From positions 1 to 40,816 of the forward strand of contig JAHITE010000074.1 of NCBI GenBank assembly GCA_018817585.1: DNA of 40,816 nucleotides, in the 5' to 3' direction. Position numbers and translations under genes: made by a program. Under the pieces are notes generated by a model. It made no database searches. It had not been told where the DNA came from and saw only the letters and a program-made list of their open reading frames with translations. This stretch comes from Candidatus Omnitrophota bacterium. GTDB lineage: Bacteria; Omnitrophota; Gorgyraeia; B26-G9. Of the stretch, positions 1-7,960 are shown piece by piece (the stretch's first letter is position 1; each line of letters starts with the position of its first letter).

Positions 1-64
1 TGATTTCTTGATATCTGAGTTTTTTTATGATAATATGTATTATCTATTATCAACCAAGAGAGCT

Positions 65-1195
65 ATGAAAAGAGTATTATTACTATATATATCCAATAAT
101 TCCGGGCACCATCGTGCTACCAAGGCCATAGAAGAAGCTTTATACTTGGCGCGTACGGATGTGAAAGTTATGAACATGAATTGTTTTAACTACACAAATC
201 CCGTACTGGAAAAGGTAATTAATAGCATTTACAATAAAGTTATTAAAATAAAGCCTGAGGTCTGGGAATATCTTTATGATAATCCCAAGATAGTGCGCCG
301 CACTCGAAAATTCCGGAAGCTTATTCATAAATTAAATTCCAAGAAGCTGGAAAAACTGATATCCAAATTCAATCCTGATGTTATTGCTTGTTCTCAGGCA
401 TTTCCCTGCGGCATGGTTGCTGATTTTAAAAAGAAGAGTAAGCGGGATTTTGCTTTAATCGGAGTTTTAACGGATTACGCGCCGCATTCTTATTGGATGT
501 ATGATAATGTAACCGCGTATATTGTGCCTAGTAAACAGTGTAAGAAACGATTTATCAGCAGTGGGATTGAAAAAGACCGGATTTTTCCTTATGGCATACC
601 AATAAGTCCTAAATTTTTTAAATCTACGAATAAAGAGGCCACGCGCAGAAGCTTGAGGCTGAATGATGATTTAATGACAATTCTGATTATGGGCGGCGGT
701 CAAGGTTTAGGTCCGATTGAAGATCTTATCTACGCGGTAAATACTATTGAAAAGCCTTTTCAAATTATCGTGGTTTGCGGAACCAATAAAAAGCTGCGCA
801 ATTGGCTGGAAAAAAGAAAGCTTTTATTTAGAAAGAAAATGGCAGTGTTGGGCTATACCCGGGAAGTTGAAATGCTGATGGATATATCGGATATTGTGGT
901 TACGAAACCCGGCGGTTTAACAACAGCGGAAGCGCTGACTAAAAATCTTCCACTGGTTATTGTTAACCCGATTCCTGGGCAGGAGGCAAAAAATACTGAG
1001 TTTTTACTTAGTGAAGGCGTGGCTGTAAAAGCAAAAAATCCTTTGGATGCCGCGGTATTGATTGAAGATCTTTTAAATAATCCGAAAAAACTGGAACAAA
1101 TGAAATTAAATACACAGAAGCACGCACAGCCGCAATCCGCAATCAAAGCAGCTGATCTTATTCTAGACCTAATAGAAAACAAAACAAAGAAATAA
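65..1195 (+). CDS. MGDG synthase / UgtP-like glycolipid glycosyltransferase
   Basis: A 376-residue GT-B glycosyltransferase of the MGDG-synthase/processive diacylglycerol glucosyltransferase type, which moves a sugar from a nucleotide sugar onto a membrane lipid. Visible motifs are SGHHRA at residues 13-18 (N-terminal MGDG_synth domain), GGGQGLGP at 210-217 and KPGGLTTAEA at 281-290, followed by P304-GQE, the usual donor-binding end of GT28-like domains. An ORF opens at TTG position 8, but the ATG at 65 starts exactly at the hydrophobic first strand (MKRVLLLYIS) and follows an AGAG stretch, so I prefer it. The next gene, an acyltransferase, starts 9 bases after the stop, which suggests a lipid-modifying operon. 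The exact sugar and acceptor cannot be read from sequence. Confidence 0.85.
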   Translation: MKRVLLLYISNNSGHHRATKAIEEALYLARTDVKVMNMNCFNYTNPVLEKVINSIYNKVIKIKPEVWEYLYDNPKIVRRTRKFRKLIHKLNSKKLEKLISKFNPDVIACSQAFPCGMVADFKKKSKRDFALIGVLTDYAPHSYWMYDNVTAYIVPSKQCKKRFISSGIEKDRIFPYGIPISPKFFKSTNKEATRRSLRLNDDLMTILIMGGGQGLGPIEDLIYAVNTIEKPFQIIVVCGTNKKLRNWLEKRKLLFRKKMAVLGYTREVEMLMDISDIVVTKPGGLTTAEALTKNLPLVIVNPIPGQEAKNTEFLLSEGVAVKAKNPLDAAVLIEDLLNNPKKLEQMKLNTQKHAQPQSAIKAADLILDLIENKTKK

Positions 1196-1204
1196 TACAG
1201 ATAA

Positions 1205-2086
1205 ATGATATTGTACTTTTTGTATAGAATTGGTCAATCTTTTGCTCTATTTATCCCGCGAAAATTAGGTTATCGCATCGGTGTTTTTATCACTGGTTTT
1301 AAATTTTTTTTTAGCCGGGGAGAACGCAGAGCAATGCTGGGAAACCTTAAGTGCATTGTAGGTAAAGATACACCTGATCTGGTTAAATATCCGCGTTATA
1401 TCTATGCTAACTTCGGCAGATATCTGGTGGATTTTTTCCGGGCGGCAAAAGTCGATAAGCAGTTTGTCCAAGAATTTATAAAAATCGAAAACCTGGATTA
1501 TATGGATGAGGCGCTGAAAAAAGGCAATGGAGTCATTGGCCTGACAGCGCATCTGGGTAATTGGGAACTTTGCGCTCAGGTGATGGGGATTCTGGGCTAT
1601 AAGATGAATGCCGTGGCTTTAACGCATACGAACAGCAAGATAGATGATTTTTTCTCGGAGCAAAGACAAAGCAAAGGGGTTAATGTTATTCCCGTGGGAG
1701 TCAGCGTGCGCAAATGTTTCGCTGCCTTAAAACGCAATGAAATTGTCGGAATATTAGGCGATCGGGATTTTTCCGGAGAAAACGGAATTCAGGTTGATTT
1801 TTTCTCAAAAACAATGCTCGCGCCCAAAGGCCCGGCTGTTTTGAGTCTGAGGACAAAAGCGGCAATTGTTCCGGCTTTTGTGATTCGGGATGAAAATAAT
1901 GATCTATATTTTAAGTATGTTTTTGAACAGCCGATTTATCCTGAATACACCGGTGATGAACAGGCTGATATTAGAAAAATTACTGAGCAGTATGTTAAGG
2001 TAATTGAAAAAATAATTAAAAAATATCCAAAACAATGGTTTATATTTCATGAGTTTTGGAAAGCAGGCAAATCAGAAGTAGTTTAA
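1205..2086 (+). CDS. LpxL/HtrB-like lysophospholipid or lipid A acyltransferase
   Basis: A 293-residue membrane-associated acyltransferase of the LpxL/HtrB (LPLAT) family, which transfers an acyl chain to lipid A or a related lipid at the inner membrane. The catalytic H-x4-E motif is visible as HLGNWE at residues 116-121, and a second conserved block, GDRDFSG, at 185-191. Length fits the family (about 290-310). The N-terminus (residues 1-32) is hydrophobic with basic residues, as in LpxL anchors. It sits between two glycosyltransferases with short gaps, consistent with an envelope lipid operon. Its acyl donor and acceptor are not predictable; no other lipid A genes are in the window. Confidence 0.88.
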   Translation: MILYFLYRIGQSFALFIPRKLGYRIGVFITGFKFFFSRGERRAMLGNLKCIVGKDTPDLVKYPRYIYANFGRYLVDFFRAAKVDKQFVQEFIKIENLDYMDEALKKGNGVIGLTAHLGNWELCAQVMGILGYKMNAVALTHTNSKIDDFFSEQRQSKGVNVIPVGVSVRKCFAALKRNEIVGILGDRDFSGENGIQVDFFSKTMLAPKGPAVLSLRTKAAIVPAFVIRDENNDLYFKYVFEQPIYPEYTGDEQADIRKITEQYVKVIEKIIKKYPKQWFIFHEFWKAGKSEVV

Positions 2087-2111
2087 AAGCTAAAACCATA
2101 GCAGTTAATGA

Positions 2112-2783
2112 ATGATCATGAAAGTTTGTGTTTTACTTCCGGCTTATAATGAAGAAAGAGCCATAGGCAAGCTGATAAATCAGATTCGTGCCTATGGCTT
2201 GGATGTTGTTGTTGTTGACGATGGCTCAACTGACCATAGCGCGGCGATTGCCCGGCAAGCGCAAGCTATTGTTATCAGCCATCAGGATAATAAAGGTAAA
2301 GGCCAGGCCCTGCGCACTGGCTTTAAATTTATCCAGGATAATAATTATGATGCTGTGGTAATTATGGATTCTGACGGACAGCATTTGCCGCAAGAGATTA
2401 ATAATTTCATTAATCACGCGCTGCATTCTAACGCGGATATAATAATTGGTAATCGGATGGGGCATCCGCAAGGTATGTCTTTGCCGCGCAGATTGACCAA
2501 TAAATTTACTTCTTTGCTGATTTCTTTGATTGCCAAAACAAAAATCCCAGACAGTCAATGCGGCTTTCGATTGATTCGCTGTCCAGTGCTGGAAAAGCTA
2601 AACCTCTTGACTGTTAAATACGATACTGAATCCGAGATTTTGATTCAAGCGGCAAAATATAAATATAAAATCGAATCAATTCCAATTAAAAGTATATATG
2701 CTAATAATCGCAGTTTGATAAATCCGATTTTTGATACAATTAGATTTTTTAATTTAATTAGCAAAAGCATATTTAGTAAATAA
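2112..2783 (+). CDS. Family 2 glycosyltransferase, polyprenyl-phosphate type
   Basis: A 223-residue GT-A fold glycosyltransferase (GT2) like dolichyl-phosphate mannose synthases and polyprenol-phosphate glycosyltransferases. PAYNEE is at residues 10-15, VDDGSTD at 35-41, and the metal-binding DxD as DSDGQH at 86-91. There are no C-terminal transmembrane helices, so it is the short soluble form that works at the membrane face. Two ATGs are possible (2112 and 2118); both precede the first strand KVCVLLP, so the choice changes two residues only. It follows the acyltransferase by 25 bases and precedes pcm by 5, so it is probably co-transcribed with both. Confidence 0.87.
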   Translation: MIMKVCVLLPAYNEERAIGKLINQIRAYGLDVVVVDDGSTDHSAAIARQAQAIVISHQDNKGKGQALRTGFKFIQDNNYDAVVIMDSDGQHLPQEINNFINHALHSNADIIIGNRMGHPQGMSLPRRLTNKFTSLLISLIAKTKIPDSQCGFRLIRCPVLEKLNLLTVKYDTESEILIQAAKYKYKIESIPIKSIYANNRSLINPIFDTIRFFNLISKSIFSK

Positions 2784-2788
2784 AAGCA

Positions 2789-3439
2789 ATGAACTTTATA
2801 GCGCAAAGAAAACAGATGGTCCAAATCCAGCTTATCGACCGCGGGATAAAAAGTGAACGCGTTCTTGCCGCATTTTCCGCGTTGGCGCGGCATGAATTTG
2901 TCGCTGTGGAATTGATTAATTCCGCTTATGAGGATTGTCCTTTGCCCATCGGCGCGGGCCAGACCATATCCCAGCCGTATATGGCTGCTTTGATGACCGA
3001 GCTGTTGGAACTTAAGGGTAATGAAACAGTTTTAGAACTGGGCACAGGCAGCGGCTATCAGACCGCGATTCTAGCTGCTTTGGCTAAACAAGTTCATACT
3101 ATTGAGCGAATTACCCATTTGTCCGCGCGGGCTCAAGCAAAATTTAAGCTTCTCGGGATTAATAATATTCAGGCGCATGAGGGTGACGGTACATTAGGTT
3201 TGGCCCAATTTCAACCTTATGACGCGATTATTGCCACAGCGGCCGCGCCGCAAGTGCCAATGCCTTTAATTGAACAATTAAAGGATAATGGTAAATTAAT
3301 TATTCCCGTGGGCAATCGAGGTTTTCAAACGCTTACATTGATTGAAAAAAAGAATAATCAGATTTTTAAAACAGAAAAATGCGGCTGTGTTTTTGTGCCG
3401 CTGATCGGTGAAAAAGGATGGCAAAGTGATGATTATTGA
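2789..3439 (+). CDS. pcm: Protein-L-isoaspartate O-methyltransferase
   Basis: A 216-residue SAM-dependent methyltransferase that methylates abnormal L-isoaspartyl residues in aged proteins and so starts their repair. The family block GQTISQPYM is at residues 57-65 and the SAM-binding motif I, LELGTGSGYQTA, at 82-93. Length matches bacterial Pcm (about 210). The start codon lies 5 bases after the GT2 stop. The last codons overlap the start of the following membrane-protein gene, so the two are likely translationally coupled. Confidence 0.95.
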   Translation: MNFIAQRKQMVQIQLIDRGIKSERVLAAFSALARHEFVAVELINSAYEDCPLPIGAGQTISQPYMAALMTELLELKGNETVLELGTGSGYQTAILAALAKQVHTIERITHLSARAQAKFKLLGINNIQAHEGDGTLGLAQFQPYDAIIATAAAPQVPMPLIEQLKDNGKLIIPVGNRGFQTLTLIEKKNNQIFKTEKCGCVFVPLIGEKGWQSDDY

Positions 3440-3923
3440 TAAACTGGTGATTTTTTTAAACGGACTTTCTCCGGAATGGATAATTACGATTATCGCCGCC
3501 ATGCCGGTTGTTGAACTACGCTTGGCAATTCCTTATGGGCTGTTCAAAATGGGCATGGGAATTAAAACGGTTTTTTTCTGTTCCCTGCTGGGCAATATGC
3601 TTCCAGTATTACCGCTTTTATATTTGCTTGAGCCAATCGCGAAATTATTAAGAAAAGTCAAAGTTCTGGATAGGTTTTTTGATTGGCTTTTTGAACGGAC
3701 CAGAAAAAGGTCAAAAGTAGTCGAGCAATATGAGCTTTTAGGATTAGTGATTTTAGTGGCAATTCCTTTGCCGATGACCGGAGCCTGGACCGGAGCAATC
3801 GCGGCTTTTTTATTTGGTTTAAATAAAAAAGCTTCATTTTGGGCAATTGGCCTGGGAGTTTTTATCGCGGCCTGCATTGTGACTTTACTTACCGTGGGAG
3901 CCCAGGGCTTATTTCCCGGATAA
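3429..3923 (+). CDS. COG2426-type small integral membrane protein
   Basis: About 164 residues, strongly hydrophobic, with roughly four to five predicted membrane helices. It resembles the COG2426 / Sm_multidrug_ex family, whose function is not firmly known (the export role is a database label). Family-like features are the conserved early segment MPVVELRLAIPYG and the PLPMTGAWTG loop in the second half. The ORF can be extended to GTG 3408, but ATG 3429 has a good AAGGATGG ribosome site about 8 bases upstream and begins at MIIDKL, so I use it. It overlaps pcm by 11 bases. Confidence 0.78.
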   Translation: MIIDKLVIFLNGLSPEWIITIIAAMPVVELRLAIPYGLFKMGMGIKTVFFCSLLGNMLPVLPLLYLLEPIAKLLRKVKVLDRFFDWLFERTRKRSKVVEQYELLGLVILVAIPLPMTGAWTGAIAAFLFGLNKKASFWAIGLGVFIAACIVTLLTVGAQGLFPG

Positions 3924-3961
3924 TTAATTGGTTTAATGGTTTTAAAATAGAATGTGAGAAT

Positions 3962-5983
3962 ATGTCGGAAAATAAATTTGTGCAAGTCGCGATTAATTTA
4001 CCGCTGAATGATGTTTTTGATTATTCCGTGCCGCAAGTTTTACAGCCTTTAGTGCGGATCGGCAAAAGAGTTTGGATTTCTTTTGGCAACAGAACAATTG
4101 TCGGCTTCATTGTCGGAATCAGTAATTCTTCAGCGATTGCGCGAATCAAGGAGATTAAATCAATTATTGATAAAGAACCGATATTATCTCCTGAAATTCT
4201 TGAGCTAACCCGTTGGATCGCGGATTATTATTTATGTTCCTGGGGTGAGGCAATTGACGCGGCGATTGCCATGCCGTTTAAAAAAGGAAAAACTTCGATT
4301 AAACCCCGGCTGGCTAGTCAATTGATCCCAGGTATTGATTATGAAAAAAAAACAGGAGAAAATATTTTAAACAAAGATCAAAATAAAGCTTTGCTGCAAT
4401 TAAAACAAAGTATGGATAAGCAGGAGTTTAATGTTTTTCTCTTGCACGGAGTTACGGCCAGCGGCAAAACCGAAGTTTATTTCGGGGCAATTGAACAAGC
4501 TTTACAGCAAGAGCGCGATGTTTTGGTGTTTATTCCGGAAATCGCGCTAACACCGCAAACCGTGCAGCGATTTACGGAAAAATTCGGTAAAGAAAAAATC
4601 GCGCTGGTGCACAGTCGTTTAAGCGCCGGAGAAAAATTCACTCAATGGCAGAGAATCAAAAACAGCCAGGCAAAAATTGTGATTGGCCCGCGTTCGGCGA
4701 TATTTAGTCCTTTTAAAAAACTGGGCTTGATAGTGGTTGACGAAGAACATGAAAATACTTATAAGCAAGAAGATACTCCGCGGTATCATCTGATTAATAC
4801 GGCAATAAAACTGGCGCAAATCGCTCAAGCCACAGTGATTTTAGGCAGTGCTACTCCGAGCTTGGAATCAAACTATGCCGCGAAAACAAAACAATTTAAA
4901 TTAATTGAATTGCCGGAAAGAATAAAAGGCAGTGAATTGCCGTATGTGCAAATTGTTGATATGCGCAATCAGTCGATTCGTACCAAGCGTTTGCCGCTAT
5001 TGTCGAAAGTTCTCGAGGATAATATCAGCCGTTGTTTGAAAAATAAAGAGCAGATAATTATTTTTCTCAATCGGCGAGGTTTTTCCACGTTTGTTAATTG
5101 CCAGAAATGCGGTTATATTCTCCAATGCCCAAAATGCAGTCTGGCTTTGGTTTTTCATTGCGATAAAAAACAGCTTATTTGTCATCACTGCAGCTATGCG
5201 CGGCCGGCGGTAAATCTCTGCCCTGAGTGCAATGGGAACTATATTAATTATCTGGGAACCGGTACGCAAAAAGTGGAAAGTGAATTGTGCCGAATTTTCC
5301 CGCAAGCCAGGATCAGCCGCATGGATTCAGATTCCATGCGTAAAAAAACCGCGCATTTTGAAGCCTTAGATGATTTTAAACATAAAAAAATCGATATTCT
5401 CGTCGGCACGCAAATGCTGGCCAAAGGTTTGGATTTTCCTAATGTTACTTTGGTCGGGGTTATTTCCGCGGATATAAGTTTGAATCTGCCGGATTTTCGC
5501 GCCTCGGAAAGAACTTTCTCTCTTTTAACTCAGGTTGCCGGACGTGCCGGAAGAGGCAAAACAGCGGGTAAGGTGATTATCCAGACTTATACCCCAGAGC
5601 ATTATGCCATAGAATGCTCTGTGAATCATGATTATCATGGTTTTTATGCCAAAGAAATAGTATTTAGAAAACAGTTAAATTTACCGCCTTTTTCGCGTTT
5701 AATCAGTATTGTTTTGCGTTCTAAGGAAGAGCAAACTGTGATTGCGGCCGCGGAAAGTTTTAACCAAAAGCTGCGGCTGAAAATTAAAAACCAGGAGATA
5801 AGTGTGATTGGTCCAATGCCCATGCCGATTGCTAAATTAAAAGGCTATTTTCGTTGGGGTTTAATTTTAAATACCGCGGATATTTTAAGCACGAATAAAC
5901 TAATAAAAGAATTATTAAAAGATAATAAGTTGTCGTCAAAAATAAAGCTGGCGATTGATGTTGATCCGAGAATGGTAGTATAA
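3962..5983 (+). CDS. priA: Primosomal protein N' (replication restart helicase)
   Basis: A 673-residue PriA, the 3'-to-5' helicase that reloads the replisome at stalled forks. In order: N-terminal 3'BD-like domain, Walker A GVTASGKT at residues 163-170, DEEH box at 260-263, SAT-type motif LGSATPS at 294-300, then the zinc-binding insert with paired cysteines C380/C383, C389/C392, C407/C410 and C420/C423, and helicase C-terminal motifs ending in QVAGRAGRG. The longer ORF to 3839 reads through the previous gene in another frame and lacks family sequence. ATG 3962 gives the normal N-terminus (MSENKFVQVAINLPL). All expected catalytic and zinc residues are present. Confidence 0.96.
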   Translation: MSENKFVQVAINLPLNDVFDYSVPQVLQPLVRIGKRVWISFGNRTIVGFIVGISNSSAIARIKEIKSIIDKEPILSPEILELTRWIADYYLCSWGEAIDAAIAMPFKKGKTSIKPRLASQLIPGIDYEKKTGENILNKDQNKALLQLKQSMDKQEFNVFLLHGVTASGKTEVYFGAIEQALQQERDVLVFIPEIALTPQTVQRFTEKFGKEKIALVHSRLSAGEKFTQWQRIKNSQAKIVIGPRSAIFSPFKKLGLIVVDEEHENTYKQEDTPRYHLINTAIKLAQIAQATVILGSATPSLESNYAAKTKQFKLIELPERIKGSELPYVQIVDMRNQSIRTKRLPLLSKVLEDNISRCLKNKEQIIIFLNRRGFSTFVNCQKCGYILQCPKCSLALVFHCDKKQLICHHCSYARPAVNLCPECNGNYINYLGTGTQKVESELCRIFPQARISRMDSDSMRKKTAHFEALDDFKHKKIDILVGTQMLAKGLDFPNVTLVGVISADISLNLPDFRASERTFSLLTQVAGRAGRGKTAGKVIIQTYTPEHYAIECSVNHDYHGFYAKEIVFRKQLNLPPFSRLISIVLRSKEEQTVIAAAESFNQKLRLKIKNQEISVIGPMPMPIAKLKGYFRWGLILNTADILSTNKLIKELLKDNKLSSKIKLAIDVDPRMVV

Positions 5984-5997
5984 TTGGGAAGCATTAA

Positions 5998-6082
5998 TGA
6001 CAAATGTCAAATGAGCAAATGACAAATATTATTTATTTGGATTTTGAGATTTGGGATTTGGAATTCTAGGCTGAAAGCCTAG
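5998..6082. repeat. Intergenic word repeat plus stop-codon hairpin (copy A)
   Basis: The gap between priA and the converging TPR gene holds reiterated CAAATGA-type words (5998-6028), a GATTTGG-type run (6040-6065) and a perfect 7-bp hairpin CTAGGCT-GAA-AGCCTAG (6066-6082). The hairpin contains the TPR gene's stop codon. It has no U-tract on either strand, so a terminator role is only possible. Words shared with 35375-35486 and 31825-31990 mark it as a dispersed family. Confidence 0.7.
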
Positions 6083-6687
6083 GTTGCTGGTTTAATTTCA
6101 TCAAACCCTTTTTCAATTGTTCCTAAAGCGGAAATATCATTTAAAATGTTTTCTGCCGGCAGATAGCGGGGAGACAGTTCTAAAATTTTTATTGCCATAA
6201 GTTTTGCTTTTACATAAGTTTTTTGCGTATAATAGGTATCAGCTAATATTTTTAAAGCTAAAAGATTGTTTTTATCAATGCTGAGGATTTCTTCTAATGC
6301 CGCTATGGCCAGAGTTTTTTGATTACGCTGGGAATGAACAGCGGAGAGTTTGAATAAAGCGGATATATTATTCGGGTCAAGGAGAATTATGTTTTTGATA
6401 AGTTCCAAAGTTTGCTCATCAGGCCGGATTATGTTGAGCATGAAAAATTTTAAAGTTAAGATTAATATTTTTAATTTTGTAAAGATTGTTGCTAAAAATG
6501 AATGTTTAAGCAGCGCATTTCTTTGACGAATACAGTCCCAGAGATAACGCTGGCAATCCTGATGCTCAGGATTTTCTTGCAGCACTTGGGTTAATAATTC
6601 AATCGCGTATTCATAGTTCTTTTTTCTGTATAAAGAAATGGCTTTTTGATAGAATTCATTATCCTGAAGGTTTTTAGTATTTTCCAT
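6079..6687 (-). CDS. TPR-repeat protein, probably leaderless
   Basis: A 202-residue protein with TPR motifs near the N-terminus (residues about 12-45, A-I-x-L-Y-R-K-K-N-Y-E-Y-A pattern) and again at about 115-185, separated by a hydrophobic stretch around 75-92 that could be a membrane segment. Its partner is unknown; TPRs mediate protein-protein contact. It is the only real gene on the minus strand. An ORF extends to 6747, but that extension would run through a near-consensus promoter (TTGACA, 17-bp spacer, TACAAT) whose -10 ends 7 bases before the ATG at 6687. I therefore start at 6687 and infer a leaderless message; no Shine-Dalgarno is seen there. Confidence 0.75.
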   Translation of the reverse strand: MENTKNLQDNEFYQKAISLYRKKNYEYAIELLTQVLQENPEHQDCQRYLWDCIRQRNALLKHSFLATIFTKLKILILTLKFFMLNIIRPDEQTLELIKNIILLDPNNISALFKLSAVHSQRNQKTLAIAALEEILSIDKNNLLALKILADTYYTQKTYVKAKLMAIKILELSPRYLPAENILNDISALGTIEKGFDEIKPAT

Positions 6688-6694
6688 AATCAGT

Positions 6695-6723
6695 ATTGTA
6701 AATAAAATCAGCTGTATTGTCAA
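6695..6723 (-). promoter_or_regulatory. Sigma70-type promoter of the TPR gene
   Basis: On the minus strand TTGACA (6723-6718) and TACAAT (6700-6695) are separated by exactly 17 bp. The expected transcription start falls at or next to the ATG at 6687. Confidence 0.7.
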
Positions 6724-6747
6724 ACAAAACAGAAGACACAAGGACAC

Positions 6748-6997
6748 AAGGTAAAAGCGTAAGGCTAATGGCTGATGGTCGATGGCTAAAAAAGAAAGAA
6801 AAAGAACGGGTAAAGGGTAGTTGGTGCCGAAGCCCGTATTGGTAATGTTTAACGGTCACGGTTAAACATTTTAAGCTGATAGATGTTGCCCTAAAACGAA
6901 ACGTCTGCCCGCCTTGCGGTGTGGAGGGGGCATAGTGTAACTGTAAACCAGATTCTTGAATTATGTAACTAATAACAGAAGGTAGCAAAGATATTTT
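6748..6997. other. Gene-free structured stretch upstream of fmt
   Basis: No coding sequence supported. It contains word repeats of the GGCTAATGGCTGATGG type (6763-6788); the 12-mer TTGGTGCCGAAG (6821-6832), which is the reverse complement of the 3' end of the tRNA-Leu gene at 34104-34115; and a perfect 10-bp hairpin AATGTTTAAC / GTTAAACATT (6844-6853 / 6861-6870, 7-base loop). A GC-richer segment follows (about 6887-6932) containing a C-rich and a G-rich run that could pair. The fmt ribosome site (AGAAGG) lies near 6978. Confidence 0.5.
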
Positions 6998-7936
6998 ATG
7001 AAAATAGTTTTTTTGGGTTCATCAGATTTTTCCTTGGCCAGTTTAAAAGCTCTGCGGCAAAAACATGAACTGCTGGCGGTTTATACCCAGCCGGATCGAA
7101 AAAAGGGGAGAAATCTATTACTAAGCAAGACTCCTGTTAAAATTTACGCGGAAGAACATAATTTGCCGATTTTTCAACCGGAAATAGTCAGCGCGCCGGA
7201 AATTGTCGAGCAATTGAAAAGTTTTGACGCGGATTTATTTGTAGTGGTTAGTTTTGGGCAGAAACTAAGCAATCAAGTTCTTGAGATTCCCCGGGAATTT
7301 TGTCTGAATGTGCATTCTTCGCTTTTGCCAAAATGGCGAGGCGCGGCGCCGATAAATTACGCGATTATCAATGGCGATAAATTTAGCGGTGTTACGATCA
7401 TGAAAATGAATGAACAGATGGACGGCGGAGACATTATTTTATCAAAATCTATAGAAATTAATGATGCTGATGCCGTGGTTCTGCTGGAGCAACTGGCGGA
7501 GCTTGGTGCTGCGGCATTGCTTGAGGCAATTGAGCAGATTAAAAAAAAACAAGTAAAACTTGTGGCGCAGGATCAAGCGAAAGTTACAATAGCGAAAAAA
7601 TTAAAAAAAGAAAATGGCTTGATTAACTGGCAGGATAGTGCCGCGTCTATTCATAATAAAGTAAGGGGTCTATTGCCTTGGCCATGCGCGTTTACTTATT
7701 ACAAAGGTAAATTGCTGAAAATCCTTAAAACCAAGGTTATGACTTTTGATTGCTTCGAATCTGAGGCTCAAACTCCTGGAGGAATTATTCAAATTGAAAA
7801 GCATGTGGGGATTGTGGTTAAGACCGGCAGCCAAGCTTTGCTGATTGAAACTTTGCAGCTAGAAGGTAAAAAAGCAATGAGCGCGTATGATTTTGTAAAT
7901 GGGCATAATCTTAAAATTAAAGAGATATTTAATTAA
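6998..7936 (+). CDS. fmt: Methionyl-tRNA formyltransferase
   Basis: A 312-residue enzyme that formylates initiator Met-tRNA using 10-formyl-tetrahydrofolate. The N-terminal formyltransferase core shows the signature HSSLLPKWRGAAPI at residues 106-119, including the N-H-S-S-L-L-P catalytic strand (N104, H106) and the downstream D142. The C-terminal OB-like tRNA-binding domain covers roughly 205-312. Length is normal for the family. ATG 6998 follows AGAAGG at a good distance. Its usual partner gene def is not in the window. The first galT paralogue starts 24 bases downstream. Confidence 0.95.
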   Translation: MKIVFLGSSDFSLASLKALRQKHELLAVYTQPDRKKGRNLLLSKTPVKIYAEEHNLPIFQPEIVSAPEIVEQLKSFDADLFVVVSFGQKLSNQVLEIPREFCLNVHSSLLPKWRGAAPINYAIINGDKFSGVTIMKMNEQMDGGDIILSKSIEINDADAVVLLEQLAELGAAALLEAIEQIKKKQVKLVAQDQAKVTIAKKLKKENGLINWQDSAASIHNKVRGLLPWPCAFTYYKGKLLKILKTKVMTFDCFESEAQTPGGIIQIEKHVGIVVKTGSQALLIETLQLEGKKAMSAYDFVNGHNLKIKEIFN

Positions 7937-7960
7937 GTCAGAATAAGGGGTAAGTTTTTT

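Noticed and set aside
3839..3961. Longer N-terminus of priA
   Set aside because: It overlaps the membrane-protein gene in another frame and has no PriA-like sequence; ATG 3962 gives the normal start.
6926..6970. Resemblance to the 5' two-thirds of a tRNA-Gln with TTG anticodon (GTGTAACTG, TTCTTGA)
   Set aside because: The anticodon stem does not pair, there is no T arm and no matching acceptor strand; the similarity is too weak to call a gene or pseudogene.
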